Source: Accumulibacter sp.
GTDB taxonomy: Bacteria > Pseudomonadota > Gammaproteobacteria > Burkholderiales > Rhodocyclaceae
Assembly: GCF_036625195.1 (NCBI RefSeq)
Contig: NZ_JAZKUG010000001.1
Coordinates: forward strand, 3,782,001 to 3,846,000
Direction of reading: 5' to 3'
DNA: 64,000 nucleotides
In this document: one piece after another, positions 52,088-61,049 of the stretch
Layout of the letters: every line of letters begins with the position of its first letter
Numbering within the stretch: position 1 is the stretch's first letter
Translations under genes and position numbers: made by a program
The notes under the pieces: model-generated
Told to the model about the DNA's origin: nothing
Databases searched by the model: none
Seen by the model: only the letters and a program-made list of their open reading frames with translations

Positions 52088-53500
52088 TCAGACTCCTGCC
52101 CGGGTCGGCGCCTGGCCAGCCGCCGCGCTGGCCATCAGGACGGCAACCGCGCACGACGCAAGCTTGGTGCGCCGGTTGTCGGCGCGGCTGGTGAGGATGA
52201 TCGGCACGCGCGCGCCGAGGACGACGCCGGCGCCGTCGGCGTTGCCCATGAAGGTGAGCTGCTTGGCGAGGATGTTGCCCGCGGCCAGATCCGGTACGAC
52301 GACGATGTCCGGGTCGCCGGCAACCGGCGAGTCGATCTTCTTGATGCGTGCCGCTTCCTTGCTGATCGCGTTGTCGAGAGCGAGTGGACCATCGAGGATC
52401 GCACCACTGATCTGGCCGCGGTCCGCCATCTTGCACAACGACGCGGCATCGGTGGTGCACACCATGCGCGAATTGATCGACTCGACGGCGCAGATGATCG
52501 CCACCTTCGGCCTTTCGATGCCGAGCACATGCGCCAGATCGATCGCGTTCTGGCAGATGTCACGCTTGGTGTCGAGATCGGGAGCGATGTTGATCGCCGC
52601 ATCGGTGACGATCAGCCCCTTGTGGTATGTCGGCACATCCATCAGGAAGGCGTGCGTGATGCGCCGCTCGGTGCGCAGACCGGTGGTCTTGCTGACCACC
52701 TCGGCCATCAGTTCGTCGGTGTGCAGGCTGCCCTTCATCAATGCCGCCGCCTCACCGAGGCGTACCAGTTCGACGGCGCGGAAGGCGGCGGCATGGCTGT
52801 GCGGCACGTCGTCGATGCGCACGCCGGCGAGGTCGAGACCGGCCTGCTCCGCCACCGCACGCAGGCGCGCGACAGGTCCGACGAGGATCGGCTCGATCAG
52901 TCCCTCGCGTTTCGCCTGCAGCGCTGCGGCGAGCGACGACTCGTCGCACGGATGCGCCACGGCGACCGACACCGGCGGCAGTTGCTGGCAGCGTTCGACG
53001 AAGCGCCCGAAGTTGTCGTGGCTCTGGATCGAGATGCTGGCCGCGTCCGGCCGCTCCATGCGCACCTTGGCCTGCGGCGCGATCACCCGCGCGGTGCCGG
53101 TCATGATCGTCTCGCCGCGGCCGTTGACGCCACGGCAGGCGAAGCTGACCCGCCGGCTGGCCGCATCCTTGGCCGTGGCGGTGATCGAGATCGTCACCTG
53201 CTCACCGACCGCCAGCGGTGCCAGGAACTCGAGATCCTGTCCGGCATGTACCGTTCCCGGGCCGGGAAGCTGCTTGCCGAGGATGCCGGAAACCTGCGCC
53301 CCGAGCCACATGCTGTGCGCCGCGAGGTCGTTCGGCCCGAGCTGCCGGTCGAGTTCGCTGTCGAGCCGGGTCGGATTGAGGTCGCCGGAAACGGCGGCGA
53401 AAAGCTGCACGTCGTTGACGCTCAGGGTGTGCGTGATGCTGGCGCTGTCGCCGATGTTGATCTCGTCGAAACAGCGGTTCTCGAGGGTATCCGGGGTCAT
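52088..53500 (-). CDS. Bifunctional enoyl-CoA hydratase/phosphate acetyltransferase
   Basis: A 470-residue fusion. Residues 1-150 are a MaoC-like hot-dog hydratase (TRLDSELDRQLGPNDLAAHSMWLGAQVSGILGK). Residues 155-470 are a phosphate acetyl/butyryltransferase (ARLRAVAEQAGLDL, MKGSLHTDELMAEVV, GLIVTDAAINIAPDLDTK, GDPDIVVVPDLAAGNILAKQL). The enzyme converts acyl-CoA to acyl phosphate, then AckA makes ATP; acetyl versus butyryl preference is not clear from sequence. The start is placed at ATG 53500; the open frame continues to 53602. It lies just after the glutaredoxin-like gene. Confidence 0.93.
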   Translation of the reverse strand: MTPDTLENRCFDEINIGDSASITHTLSVNDVQLFAAVSGDLNPTRLDSELDRQLGPNDLAAHSMWLGAQVSGILGKQLPGPGTVHAGQDLEFLAPLAVGEQVTISITATAKDAASRRVSFACRGVNGRGETIMTGTARVIAPQAKVRMERPDAASISIQSHDNFGRFVERCQQLPPVSVAVAHPCDESSLAAALQAKREGLIEPILVGPVARLRAVAEQAGLDLAGVRIDDVPHSHAAAFRAVELVRLGEAAALMKGSLHTDELMAEVVSKTTGLRTERRITHAFLMDVPTYHKGLIVTDAAINIAPDLDTKRDICQNAIDLAHVLGIERPKVAIICAVESINSRMVCTTDAASLCKMADRGQISGAILDGPLALDNAISKEAARIKKIDSPVAGDPDIVVVPDLAAGNILAKQLTFMGNADGAGVVLGARVPIILTSRADNRRTKLASCAVAVLMASAAAGQAPTRAGV

Positions 53501-53793
53501 GATCCGTTCGCTGAGGGTGATGGTGATGGCTGCCGGGCGATGGGCGACGACATCGCACGCAGGTGATCGCGCACCCTGCCGACATCCAGGAAGTAGTGGC
53601 ACAGCTCGACGCCGTCATGCAGAAGGACGGGCACCAGCTCGTCGTAGACTTCGAGCAGCGCCGCATCGTCGTCGACGTCGAGCACTTCGAGCTCGACGCC
53701 GAACTCGTTGACCAGCGGCGCCAGCGCCGCCTCCATGTCGGAACAGAGATGGCAGCAGGAGCGCGAGAGCAGCGTCAGCTTCATCGACGGCAT
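53497..53793 (-). CDS. Glutaredoxin-like (DUF836) protein
   Basis: A 98-residue thioredoxin-fold protein with an active-site motif CCHLC near residue 13, as in DUF836/glutaredoxin-like proteins (LTLLSRSCCHLCSDMEAAL), and VPVLLHDGVEL with cis-Pro in the next part. The start overlaps the degP stop as TGATG and the next ATG three codons on is an alternative; translational coupling is likely. The 3' end overlaps the hydratase start by 4 bp. A thiol role near the periplasmic protease is inferred; the partner is unknown. Confidence 0.85.
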   Translation of the reverse strand: MPSMKLTLLSRSCCHLCSDMEAALAPLVNEFGVELEVLDVDDDAALLEVYDELVPVLLHDGVELCHYFLDVGRVRDHLRAMSSPIARQPSPSPSANGS

Positions 53794-55238
53794 CACTCGC
53801 CGCGCTTCTCGGGCGCCGCCTTGATGGTGACGAAGGTCTGCAGCTCGCCGCGCCGGACCAGCAGGGTGACGCTGGCCGACTTGTCGAGCTGTGCGAGCAG
53901 GCGGTTGAACTGCTCGACGCTCTTCAGTTCGATGCTCTCGCCGCGCGCGATCAGTGCCAGCAGAATGTCGCCCGGCCGCAGATCGGCGCGCGCCGCCATG
54001 TTGCGCACGTCCTCCACGAGCAGGCCCGCATCGAGCTTGAGTTCACGCTTCTGCTCCGGCGTCGGTTCCGCCACCACCAGTCCGAGGCGGTTGGCTGCCC
54101 GCTCGGCTGGCTTGGCGCTGCGGCTGCTGCGGCTGGCGGTCTTCTCTTCGGCCGGAATCTCGGCGACGACGAGCACCAGATCGCGCGTCGCGCCCTTGCG
54201 CCAGACCTGGATCGTCGCTCTGCTGCCCGGCCTGGTGCCACCGACGATGCGCGGCAAGTCGCCCGAACCGGCGATCGGCTTGCCGTCGAAGCGGAGAATC
54301 ACGTCGCCCGGCTCGACTCCGGCCTTGTCCGCCGGGCCACCCTTCTCGACCGCGTTCACCACGGCACCCTGCGCCTTCGCCAGGCCGAAGGACTCCGCCA
54401 GCTCCTTCGTCACCTCCTGGATGACGACGCCGATGCGGCCCCGGCTGACCTTGCCAGTGGCGCGCAACTGCCCTTGTACCTCCATCGCGACGTCGATCGG
54501 GATGGCGAAGGAAATCCCCATGAAGCCGCCCGATCGGCTGTAGATCTGCGAGTTGATGCCGACCACCTCGCCCCTCATGTTGAACAGCGGCCCGCCCGAA
54601 TTGCCCGGATTGACCGCGACATCGGTCTGGATGAAGGGAACGAAGTTCTCCTGCGGCAGCGAGCGCCCCTTGGCGCTGACGATGCCGGCGGTGACACTGT
54701 TGTCGAAGCCGAATGGCGAGCCGATCGCCACGACCCACTCGCCGACCTTGAGCACCCCCGGATCACCCAGGCGAACGGTCGGCAGACCGCTCGCCTCGAT
54801 CTTGATCAACGCCACATCGGTGCGCTTGTCGGTACCGATGACGCGCGCCTTGAACTCGCGCTTGTCGGTCAGGCGGACGAGGATCTCGTCGGCCGACTCG
54901 ACGACGTGCGCATTGGTCAGGATGTAGCCATCGGCGCTGATGACGAAGCCCGAACCGAGCGAGCGGCTCTCGAACTCGCGCGGCATCCCCGGAATACCCG
55001 GCATGCCGGGCTGGCGCGGGATGAAGCGGCGGAAAAACTCGTACATCGGGTCGTTCTCGTCGAACGGGAAGGGTTGCGCGCCCCTGCCGCCGCCGCGTTG
55101 CGTCTGCGTGGTGCTGATATTCACCACGGCCGGCCCCTGTTTCTCGACCAGTTCGGTGAAATCGGGCAAGCCCCGGTTTTGCGCTTGCGCCGGCAGCGAG
55201 AAGAGGACGAAGAAGAAGGCAAGAAGAAGTTGTCTCAT
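53793..55238 (-). CDS. DegP/MucD-type periplasmic serine protease
   Basis: A 481-residue HtrA-family protease/chaperone that degrades misfolded envelope proteins. Signal peptide MRQLLLAFFFVLFSLPAQAQ; trypsin-like triad His111 (ILTNAHVVE), Asp141 (DVALIKIE), Ser214 (GNSGGPLFN); PDZ1 about residues 260-355 (RGRIGVVIQEV), PDZ2 about 385-475. An insertion with Met/Pro repeats (RQPGMPGIPGMP) lies before the catalytic core. The start at 55238 is set by the signal peptide; a longer frame reaches 55667. It is in the rpoE-rseC-degP cluster and belongs to the sigma-E stress response by context. Confidence 0.95.
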   Translation of the reverse strand: MRQLLLAFFFVLFSLPAQAQNRGLPDFTELVEKQGPAVVNISTTQTQRGGGRGAQPFPFDENDPMYEFFRRFIPRQPGMPGIPGMPREFESRSLGSGFVISADGYILTNAHVVESADEILVRLTDKREFKARVIGTDKRTDVALIKIEASGLPTVRLGDPGVLKVGEWVVAIGSPFGFDNSVTAGIVSAKGRSLPQENFVPFIQTDVAVNPGNSGGPLFNMRGEVVGINSQIYSRSGGFMGISFAIPIDVAMEVQGQLRATGKVSRGRIGVVIQEVTKELAESFGLAKAQGAVVNAVEKGGPADKAGVEPGDVILRFDGKPIAGSGDLPRIVGGTRPGSRATIQVWRKGATRDLVLVVAEIPAEEKTASRSSRSAKPAERAANRLGLVVAEPTPEQKRELKLDAGLLVEDVRNMAARADLRPGDILLALIARGESIELKSVEQFNRLLAQLDKSASVTLLVRRGELQTFVTIKAAPEKRGE

Positions 55239-55321
55239 GGCCCCCGCGGTCTCCTGGTTGAGGTCTGGGATGAGTGGACTGGCGCTCCCATTCGGCTTCA
55301 GTGGGGATCCTGGCGAGAAAA

Positions 55322-55738
55322 TCAAGAGCGGATCGATGGCTGCAGACCGTGCTCCTGACGCCAGCGCATCTGCGCCCGGCGCAGGAGCAACCAGCCGAGC
55401 AACAGGCCGGCAACCGCCCCACCGATCGCCCCCGCTTCGCCGGCGATCGCCGAACCGGTGAGTGCCCCGCCGAGCAGCGCGAGCAGCGGCTGCACGTAGG
55501 CATGCAGCGCGCTGCGGCCCAGCGACCCGCCGGCGAGGACGACCTGCACCCGCTCGCCAACCTGTCGACCGTCCGGGTTCGGCACGCTGAAGGTCCGCGG
55601 TGTGTGGCAGAAAAGCGTCGCGGCCTGACTGCCACCGCAGCCCCCCGGCTGCCGGCAGCGGCCGCAACCCGTCTCGTCGATGCGGATCGTCGCCTGCTCG
55701 CCAACGAGCGCCACCACCGTGCCCCAGGCTTCATTCAT
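55322..55738 (-). CDS. rseC: RseC/MucC family membrane protein
   Basis: A 138-residue inner-membrane protein of the RseC/MucC family: an N-terminal cytoplasmic domain with a Cys cluster (TGCGRCRQPGGCGG), and two hydrophobic segments (YVQPLLALLGGALTGSAIAGEAGAIGGAVAGLLLGWLLL). RseC modulates sigma-E activity and is linked to SoxR reduction. The order rpoE-rseC-degP matches the sigma-E operon except that rseA and rseB are missing between rpoE and rseC. Confidence 0.88.
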   Translation of the reverse strand: MNEAWGTVVALVGEQATIRIDETGCGRCRQPGGCGGSQAATLFCHTPRTFSVPNPDGRQVGERVQVVLAGGSLGRSALHAYVQPLLALLGGALTGSAIAGEAGAIGGAVAGLLLGWLLLRRAQMRWRQEHGLQPSIRS

Positions 55739-55819
55739 CGCCAGCTCCCGCCGGCCGACCGTCGTGGCCCGGGGCAGAGTCGGCTGGCCGCGATGATGGT
55801 AAGGGCTGCCTGCTCATCA

Positions 55820-56419
55820 CTACCAGCGACGGTCCGCCGCTACGTCAAGGAGTGGGCGAAGCTTCTCGGCAACCGCCTCGCGTGCGCGGAAAATGCGCGA
55901 ACGGACGGTACCGATCGGGCAGCTCATGACACTGGCGATCTCTTCATAGCTCAGGCCATCGATCTCGCGCAGGACGATCGCATGGCGCAGCTCGGCCGGC
56001 AGCGCGTCCATCGCAGCATTGACCGTCTCGCCGATCTGCCGCGTGAGCAGCAGACTCTCCGGTGTGTTGATGTCGCGCAACTGGCTGGCGTCCTCGAAGA
56101 CCTCGGCCTCCTCGGCGTCGAACTCGGTCGAGGTCGGCGCGCGGCGGCCCTGGGCGACGAGGTAGTTCTTGGCGGTGTTGATCGAGATGCGGTACAGCCA
56201 GGTGTAGAAGGCGCTGTCGCCACGAAACGAGGGCAGCGCGCGGTAGGCCTTGATGAAGGCTTCCTGCGCCACATCCTCGACTTCCGCCGGATCGCGCACG
56301 AAGCGCGACAACAGGCGCGCGACCTTGCGCTGGTACTTGGCAACCAGCACATCGAAAGCGCGCTTCTCCCCCGCCTGCGCACGTTCCACCAGGAGCTGGT
56401 CCGTCTCGCGTTCGCTCAT
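55820..56419 (-). CDS. rpoE: Sigma factor RpoE (ECF, sigma-E)
   Basis: A 199-residue ECF sigma factor. Region 2 (KRAFDVLVAKYQRKVARLLSRFVRDPAEVEDVAQEAFIKAYRAL) and region 4 (LRHAIVLREIDGLSYEEIASVMSCPIGTVRSRIFRAREAV) are canonical RpoE/AlgU. The downstream genes are rseC, degP and a glutaredoxin, all stress-linked. The anti-sigma factor gene rseA and rseB do not follow, only an 81 bp gap, so the anti-sigma factor must be elsewhere or lost. A -10-like TATACT is at 56475-56480. Confidence 0.95.
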   Translation of the reverse strand: MSERETDQLLVERAQAGEKRAFDVLVAKYQRKVARLLSRFVRDPAEVEDVAQEAFIKAYRALPSFRGDSAFYTWLYRISINTAKNYLVAQGRRAPTSTEFDAEEAEVFEDASQLRDINTPESLLLTRQIGETVNAAMDALPAELRHAIVLREIDGLSYEEIASVMSCPIGTVRSRIFRAREAVAEKLRPLLDVAADRRW

Positions 56420-56474
56420 GCCCTGCGGCCTTCCTGTGCCATGTCAATGCCGAATCGATACCGAATGAGGGGCG

Positions 56475-56480
56475 AGTATA
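56475..56480 (-). promoter_or_regulatory. Candidate -10 element of rpoE (TATACT)
   Basis: TATACT on the minus strand, 56 bp upstream of the rpoE start, matches the sigma-70 -10 consensus at 5 of 6 bases. A GAACCC hexamer lies 16 bp further upstream, reminiscent of the sigma-E -35 motif GGAACTT. Either sigma factor could use it. Confidence 0.4.
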
Positions 56481-56648
56481 GCGCATGCCCTCCGGTGGGT
56501 TCGTAACAGCGCATGACCGGCTGCCTCGCCCGCTGCGCCGCCGGCAGCGGCATGCCGGACAGATTGAAGCGCTGGTCTTGCCAGCAGCGATGGCCCATAA
56601 TGCCTTTCTCCGCATCAGCGCCCCAATTCAGCATCCGCAGGAGCCGCC

Positions 56649-57854
56649 ATGAATCTCCCTTCCTTGCCTCTCCCCTACCGCCCGCTGGGCATTGCCGCCG
56701 CCGTGCTCGGCCTGCTGCTCGTCGCCGCCACCGGCTGCAGCGAGAAAAAGGCTGCAGCACCGGTGGCGCCGGTCGTCGAGGTCGTACAGGTGGTGCAGAA
56801 GAATGTGCCGATCTACATGGAATGGGTGGGAACGATGGACGGCAACATCAATGCGGTGATCCGGCCGCAGGTGACCGGCTATCTGATCAGGCAGAACTAC
56901 CGCGAGGGCGACCTCGTGAAGAAGGGTCAGCCGCTCTTCGAAATCGATCCGCGCACCTTCGAGGCGGCGGTTGACGAGGCGAAGGGCGTACGCGCCCAGA
57001 AGGTCGCCCGTTTCGACACGGCCTCGGCCAACCTCGCCCGCATCAAGCCGCTGGCGGAGAAGAACGCCGTCAGCCAGAAGGACCTCGACGACGCGACCGG
57101 CGCCTTCCAGTCGGCCAAGGCTGAACTGGAGGCCGCCGACGCCAACCTGAAGACGGCGAAGCTCAACCTCGGCTTCACGCGGATCACCTCGCCGATCAGC
57201 GGCATCGCGGGCATCGCCAGGGCGCAGATCGGTGACCTGCTGAGCCCGAGTGGCGCCGAACTGACGACGGTGTCGTCGGTCGACCCGATCAAGGTCTATT
57301 TCAACATCAGCGAACAGGAGTACCTCAAGGTGGCAACGGCCGCCAGCGCAGCGGGCAGGTCGACCGAAGATGTGCCGCTCGAACTGATCCTGGTTGACGG
57401 CTCGATCTATCCGCACCAGGGCAAGGTCTCTGTGCTCAACCGCCAGGTCGATGTCACGACCGGCACCTTCAAGGTCGCCTCGCTCTTCCCCAACGCCAAC
57501 AACCTGCTGCGCCCGGGCCAGTTCGGCCGCATCCGGGCAACGATGCAGGTCGTCAAGGGCGCGCTGCTGGTGCCGCAGCGGGCGGTGACCGAGATGCAGG
57601 GCAAGTTCCTGCTCGCCGTCGTCGGCGCCGACAACAAGGTCGACATCCGCCCGGTCGTCGTCGGCGACCGCATCGGCAGCGACTGGCTGATCAGCGAGGG
57701 CCTCAAGCCCGGCGAAAGGGTCGTCGCCGAGGGCACGCAGAAGGTCAGGCCGGGGATGACGGTCGAGACCAAGCCCTTCGTTCCTGCTGCACCGGCGCCA
57801 GGCGCCCCCGGCAAGGCCGCCCCCGGGCCCGCCGCAGCCACCGCCAAGGAATAA
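56649..57854 (+). CDS. RND efflux periplasmic adaptor (MFP) lipoprotein
   Basis: A 401-residue AcrA/MexA-type adaptor. Lipobox LLVAATGCSEKK (Cys near residue 29). Lipoyl and coiled-coil regions (GYLIRQNYREGDLVKKGQPLFEIDPRTFEAAVDEAK; SQKDLDDATGAFQSAKAELEAADANLKTAKLNLGFTRITSPISG) and membrane-proximal domain follow. It bridges the inner-membrane pump and outer-membrane channel. The pump gene starts 7 bp after the stop. It is divergent from rpoE, sharing a 229 bp gap. Confidence 0.95.
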   Translation: MNLPSLPLPYRPLGIAAAVLGLLLVAATGCSEKKAAAPVAPVVEVVQVVQKNVPIYMEWVGTMDGNINAVIRPQVTGYLIRQNYREGDLVKKGQPLFEIDPRTFEAAVDEAKGVRAQKVARFDTASANLARIKPLAEKNAVSQKDLDDATGAFQSAKAELEAADANLKTAKLNLGFTRITSPISGIAGIARAQIGDLLSPSGAELTTVSSVDPIKVYFNISEQEYLKVATAASAAGRSTEDVPLELILVDGSIYPHQGKVSVLNRQVDVTTGTFKVASLFPNANNLLRPGQFGRIRATMQVVKGALLVPQRAVTEMQGKFLLAVVGADNKVDIRPVVVGDRIGSDWLISEGLKPGERVVAEGTQKVRPGMTVETKPFVPAAPAPGAPGKAAPGPAAATAKE

Positions 57855-57860
57855 GCCGCC

Positions 57861-60800
57861 ATGTCCCGGTTCTTCATCAACCGCCCGATCGTGGCGATGG
57901 TCATCTCGATCCTGATGACCATCGTCGGCCTCGTCGCGATGTCCAGTCTGCCGATCGCGCAGTTCCCGAACATCGTGCCGCCGCAGATCCAGGTCAACGC
58001 GACCTACACCGGCGCCGATGCGCTGACCCTCGAACAGGCGGTCGCCACGCCGATCGAGCAGCAGATGTCCGGCGTCGACAACATGGACTACATGTACTCG
58101 ATCAACGCCAACAATGGCCAATCGACGCTGTACGTCAACTTCGCGCTGGGCACCGACGCCAACACCGACCAGCTTCTGGCCCAGATGCGCCAGGGGCAGG
58201 CGGAGTCGCAACTGCCATCGGACGTGCGCAACTACGGCGTGACGGTGCAGAAATCGACCTCGTCGCCGCTGATCATGTTCGCCCTCTATTCGCCGAACGG
58301 CACCTACGACAACATCTTCCTCGCCAACTACTCGTACATCAACATCAACGACCAGATGACGCGGATCAAGGGCATCGCCAGCGTCACCGTCTTCGGCGCC
58401 GGCCAGTACGCGATGCGCCTGTGGGTCCGCCCCGACGTGCTGGCCAAGCTGAACATCACGATTCCCGAGATCATCAGCGCCATCCAGACCCAGAACGCCG
58501 TCAACCCGGCGGGCCAGGTCGGTGCCCAGCCGGCGCCACCCGGACAGGAATTTACCTACGCAGTCCGCGCCCAGGGTCGGCTGGTGACCGAGGAGGATTT
58601 CGGCAAGGTCGTCCTGCGTGCCAACCCGGACGGCTCGATCGTCCGCGTTTCAGATGTCGCCCGGATCGAACTCGGCGCCCAGACCTACAACATGGAAGGG
58701 CGGTTGAACGGCAAGCCGGCGGCCCTCGTCGCTCTCTACCAGGTCCCCGGAGCCAACGCCCTCGATGCCGCGAACGGCGCCAAGGCGCTGATGGAAAAGA
58801 TCAAGCAGGGTTTCCCGCCCGACCTCGACTACGTCATCGCCCTCGACACGACACTGGCCGTCACCGAAGGCATCAAGGAGATCGAGCACACGCTGTTCGA
58901 GGCGCTGGTGCTGGTGATCATCGTCGTCTTCGTCTTCCTGCAGGGCTGGCGCGCGACGCTGATCCCGCTGCTCGCCGTGCCGGTGTCGCTGGTCGGCACC
59001 TTCATGCTCTTCCCGTTGTTCGGCTTCTCGATCAACACCCTGTCGCTGTTCGGTCTGGTCCTGGCGATCGGTCTGGTCGTCGACGACGCCATCGTCGTCG
59101 TCGAGGCGGTCGAACACCACATTGAGCATGGCCTGTCGCCGAAGGACGCGACCCTCAAGGCGATGAGCGAGGTGACCGGCCCGGTCATCGCCATCGCCGT
59201 CATCCTCGCCGCAGTCTTCGTGCCGACCGCCTTCATCCCCGGCATCACCGGCCAGCTCTACCAGCAGTTCGCGGTGACCATCGCGATTTCGGTCGTCATC
59301 TCGGCCTTCAACGCGCTGACCCTGAGCCCGGCCCTGTGCGCCCTGCTGCTGCGTCCCAAGGTCAAGGGAAGCGGGCCGCTGCAGAAGTTCTACGACTGGT
59401 TCAACGAGGTGTTCGGCCGGGTGACCGGCGGCTATGTCGGCGTCTGCCGCCTGGCGATCCGCAAGAGCTTCATCAGCCTGATCTTCATCGCCGGCCTCGC
59501 CGCCCTCGCCGGCCTGTTCGGCAAGACGCTGCCGACGGGCTTCCTGCCCGACGAGGACCAGGGTTACGTCTTCGCCGGCGTGCAGCTTCCCGACGCGGGT
59601 TCGCTGCAGCGCACCTCGGAAGTCGCCCGGCAAGCCGAAGACCTGATCAAGGACGTTCCCGGCGTCAAGTACGCCACCACCGTGGTCGGCTACAACCTGT
59701 TGAGCCAGGTGCAGAACACCTACAGCGCTTTCTTCTTCATCACTTTCGAGGAATGGTCGAAGCGCACGAAGCCGGAGGAGCAGTACGGGGCGATCAAGGA
59801 TGAGCTCACCCGGCGGCTTTCCGGCATCAGCGGTGCCATCGGCTTCGCCTTTCCGCCGCCGGCAATCCAGGGCGTCGGCGTCTCGGGCGGCGCCACCTTC
59901 ATCCTGCAGGACCGCGCCGGCAAGGACATCGCCTTCCTCGCCGAGCAGACCAGCAAGTTCCTCGAAGCGGCGCGCAAGCGACCTGAACTGGCCGGCCTGT
60001 CGACCACCTTCCGCCCGGTCGTGCCGCAGCTGTTCATCGACGTGGACCGCGACAAGGTGCTCAAGCAGGGGGTCAACATCAAGGACGTCTACCAGACGCT
60101 GCAGTCCTTCCTCGGCAGCGGCTTCATCAACTATTTCAACCGCTTCGGCCGCCAGTGGCAGGTCTACATCCAGGCCGAGGGCGACTTCCGCACCGACATC
60201 CAGAATGTCGGCCAGTTCTACGTGCGCAACAAGGATGGCCAGCCGGTCCCGCTGTCGGCGCTGACCTCGGTACGCAACATCGCCGGCCCCGAGTTCACGA
60301 TGCGCTTCAACCTCTACCGCAGCGCGCAGATCAACGCATCGGCCGCGCCGGGCTTCAGTTCGGCGCAGGTCATGCGCGCGCTGGAAGAGGTGTTCCACGA
60401 GACCATGCCGAGCGAAATGGGCTTCGACTACTCCGGCATGTCGTTCCAGGAGCAGAAAGCCGCGCAGGGCGTCTCGCCGGTCGCCATCTTCGCCTTCTCG
60501 CTGCTCTGCGTCTTCCTGATCCTCGCTGCCCAGTACGAGAGCTGGTCGCTGCCGTTCTCGGTGCTGCTCGGGACACCGATCGCCGTCGCCGGCGCTTTCG
60601 CGGCGCTGCTGCTGCGCGGGCAGGAGCTCAACGTCTACGCGCAGATCGGCCTCGTCATGCTGATCGGCCTCGCGGCCAAGAACGCCATCCTGATCGTCGA
60701 ATTCGCCAAGATGGAATACGAGAAGGGCGAGCTGTCCCTCGCGGAGGCCACCCTGAAGGGCGCGCAGCTGCGCCTGCGGCCGATCCTGATGACCTCGTTC

Positions 60801-61049
60801 GCCTTCATCCTCGGCTGTGTTCCGCTCGCGCTGGCCAGCGGCGCCGGCGCCATCTCGCGGCAGGTGATGGGCGGCGCGGTCATCGGCGGCATGCTGGCCG
60901 CCACCGGCATCGCGATCTTCATGATCCCGGTCAGCTTCTACGTCATCGAGCGGCTCAGCCACCGCGGCAAGACCGATCCGCTACCGGCCGAAAGCAGCGG
61001 CGCGAACGAGCAACCGGCTGCCGCCAAGGAAGGGGATGGCCATGCGTAG
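57861..61049 (+). CDS. RND efflux pump, HAE1 family
   Basis: A 1,062-residue proton-driven multidrug exporter similar to AcrB/MexB. The N-terminal IVAMVISILMTIVGLVAMSSLPIAQFP, the proton-relay pair in GLAIGLVVDDAIVVVEAVEHH near residue 400, GVQLPDAGSLQRTS porter-domain features, and 12 transmembrane segments are all present. It forms a trimer in the inner membrane with the adaptor and outer-membrane channel encoded on either side. Substrate range is unknown. The C-terminus overlaps the start of the channel gene by 14 bp. Confidence 0.97.
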   Translation: MSRFFINRPIVAMVISILMTIVGLVAMSSLPIAQFPNIVPPQIQVNATYTGADALTLEQAVATPIEQQMSGVDNMDYMYSINANNGQSTLYVNFALGTDANTDQLLAQMRQGQAESQLPSDVRNYGVTVQKSTSSPLIMFALYSPNGTYDNIFLANYSYININDQMTRIKGIASVTVFGAGQYAMRLWVRPDVLAKLNITIPEIISAIQTQNAVNPAGQVGAQPAPPGQEFTYAVRAQGRLVTEEDFGKVVLRANPDGSIVRVSDVARIELGAQTYNMEGRLNGKPAALVALYQVPGANALDAANGAKALMEKIKQGFPPDLDYVIALDTTLAVTEGIKEIEHTLFEALVLVIIVVFVFLQGWRATLIPLLAVPVSLVGTFMLFPLFGFSINTLSLFGLVLAIGLVVDDAIVVVEAVEHHIEHGLSPKDATLKAMSEVTGPVIAIAVILAAVFVPTAFIPGITGQLYQQFAVTIAISVVISAFNALTLSPALCALLLRPKVKGSGPLQKFYDWFNEVFGRVTGGYVGVCRLAIRKSFISLIFIAGLAALAGLFGKTLPTGFLPDEDQGYVFAGVQLPDAGSLQRTSEVARQAEDLIKDVPGVKYATTVVGYNLLSQVQNTYSAFFFITFEEWSKRTKPEEQYGAIKDELTRRLSGISGAIGFAFPPPAIQGVGVSGGATFILQDRAGKDIAFLAEQTSKFLEAARKRPELAGLSTTFRPVVPQLFIDVDRDKVLKQGVNIKDVYQTLQSFLGSGFINYFNRFGRQWQVYIQAEGDFRTDIQNVGQFYVRNKDGQPVPLSALTSVRNIAGPEFTMRFNLYRSAQINASAAPGFSSAQVMRALEEVFHETMPSEMGFDYSGMSFQEQKAAQGVSPVAIFAFSLLCVFLILAAQYESWSLPFSVLLGTPIAVAGAFAALLLRGQELNVYAQIGLVMLIGLAAKNAILIVEFAKMEYEKGELSLAEATLKGAQLRLRPILMTSFAFILGCVPLALASGAGAISRQVMGGAVIGGMLAATGIAIFMIPVSFYVIERLSHRGKTDPLPAESSGANEQPAAAKEGDGHA

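Noticed and set aside
58650..60962. 770-codon open frame antisense to the RND pump
   Set aside because: Same cause: strong codon-position GC bias keeps the opposite frame open; no start signal or domain.
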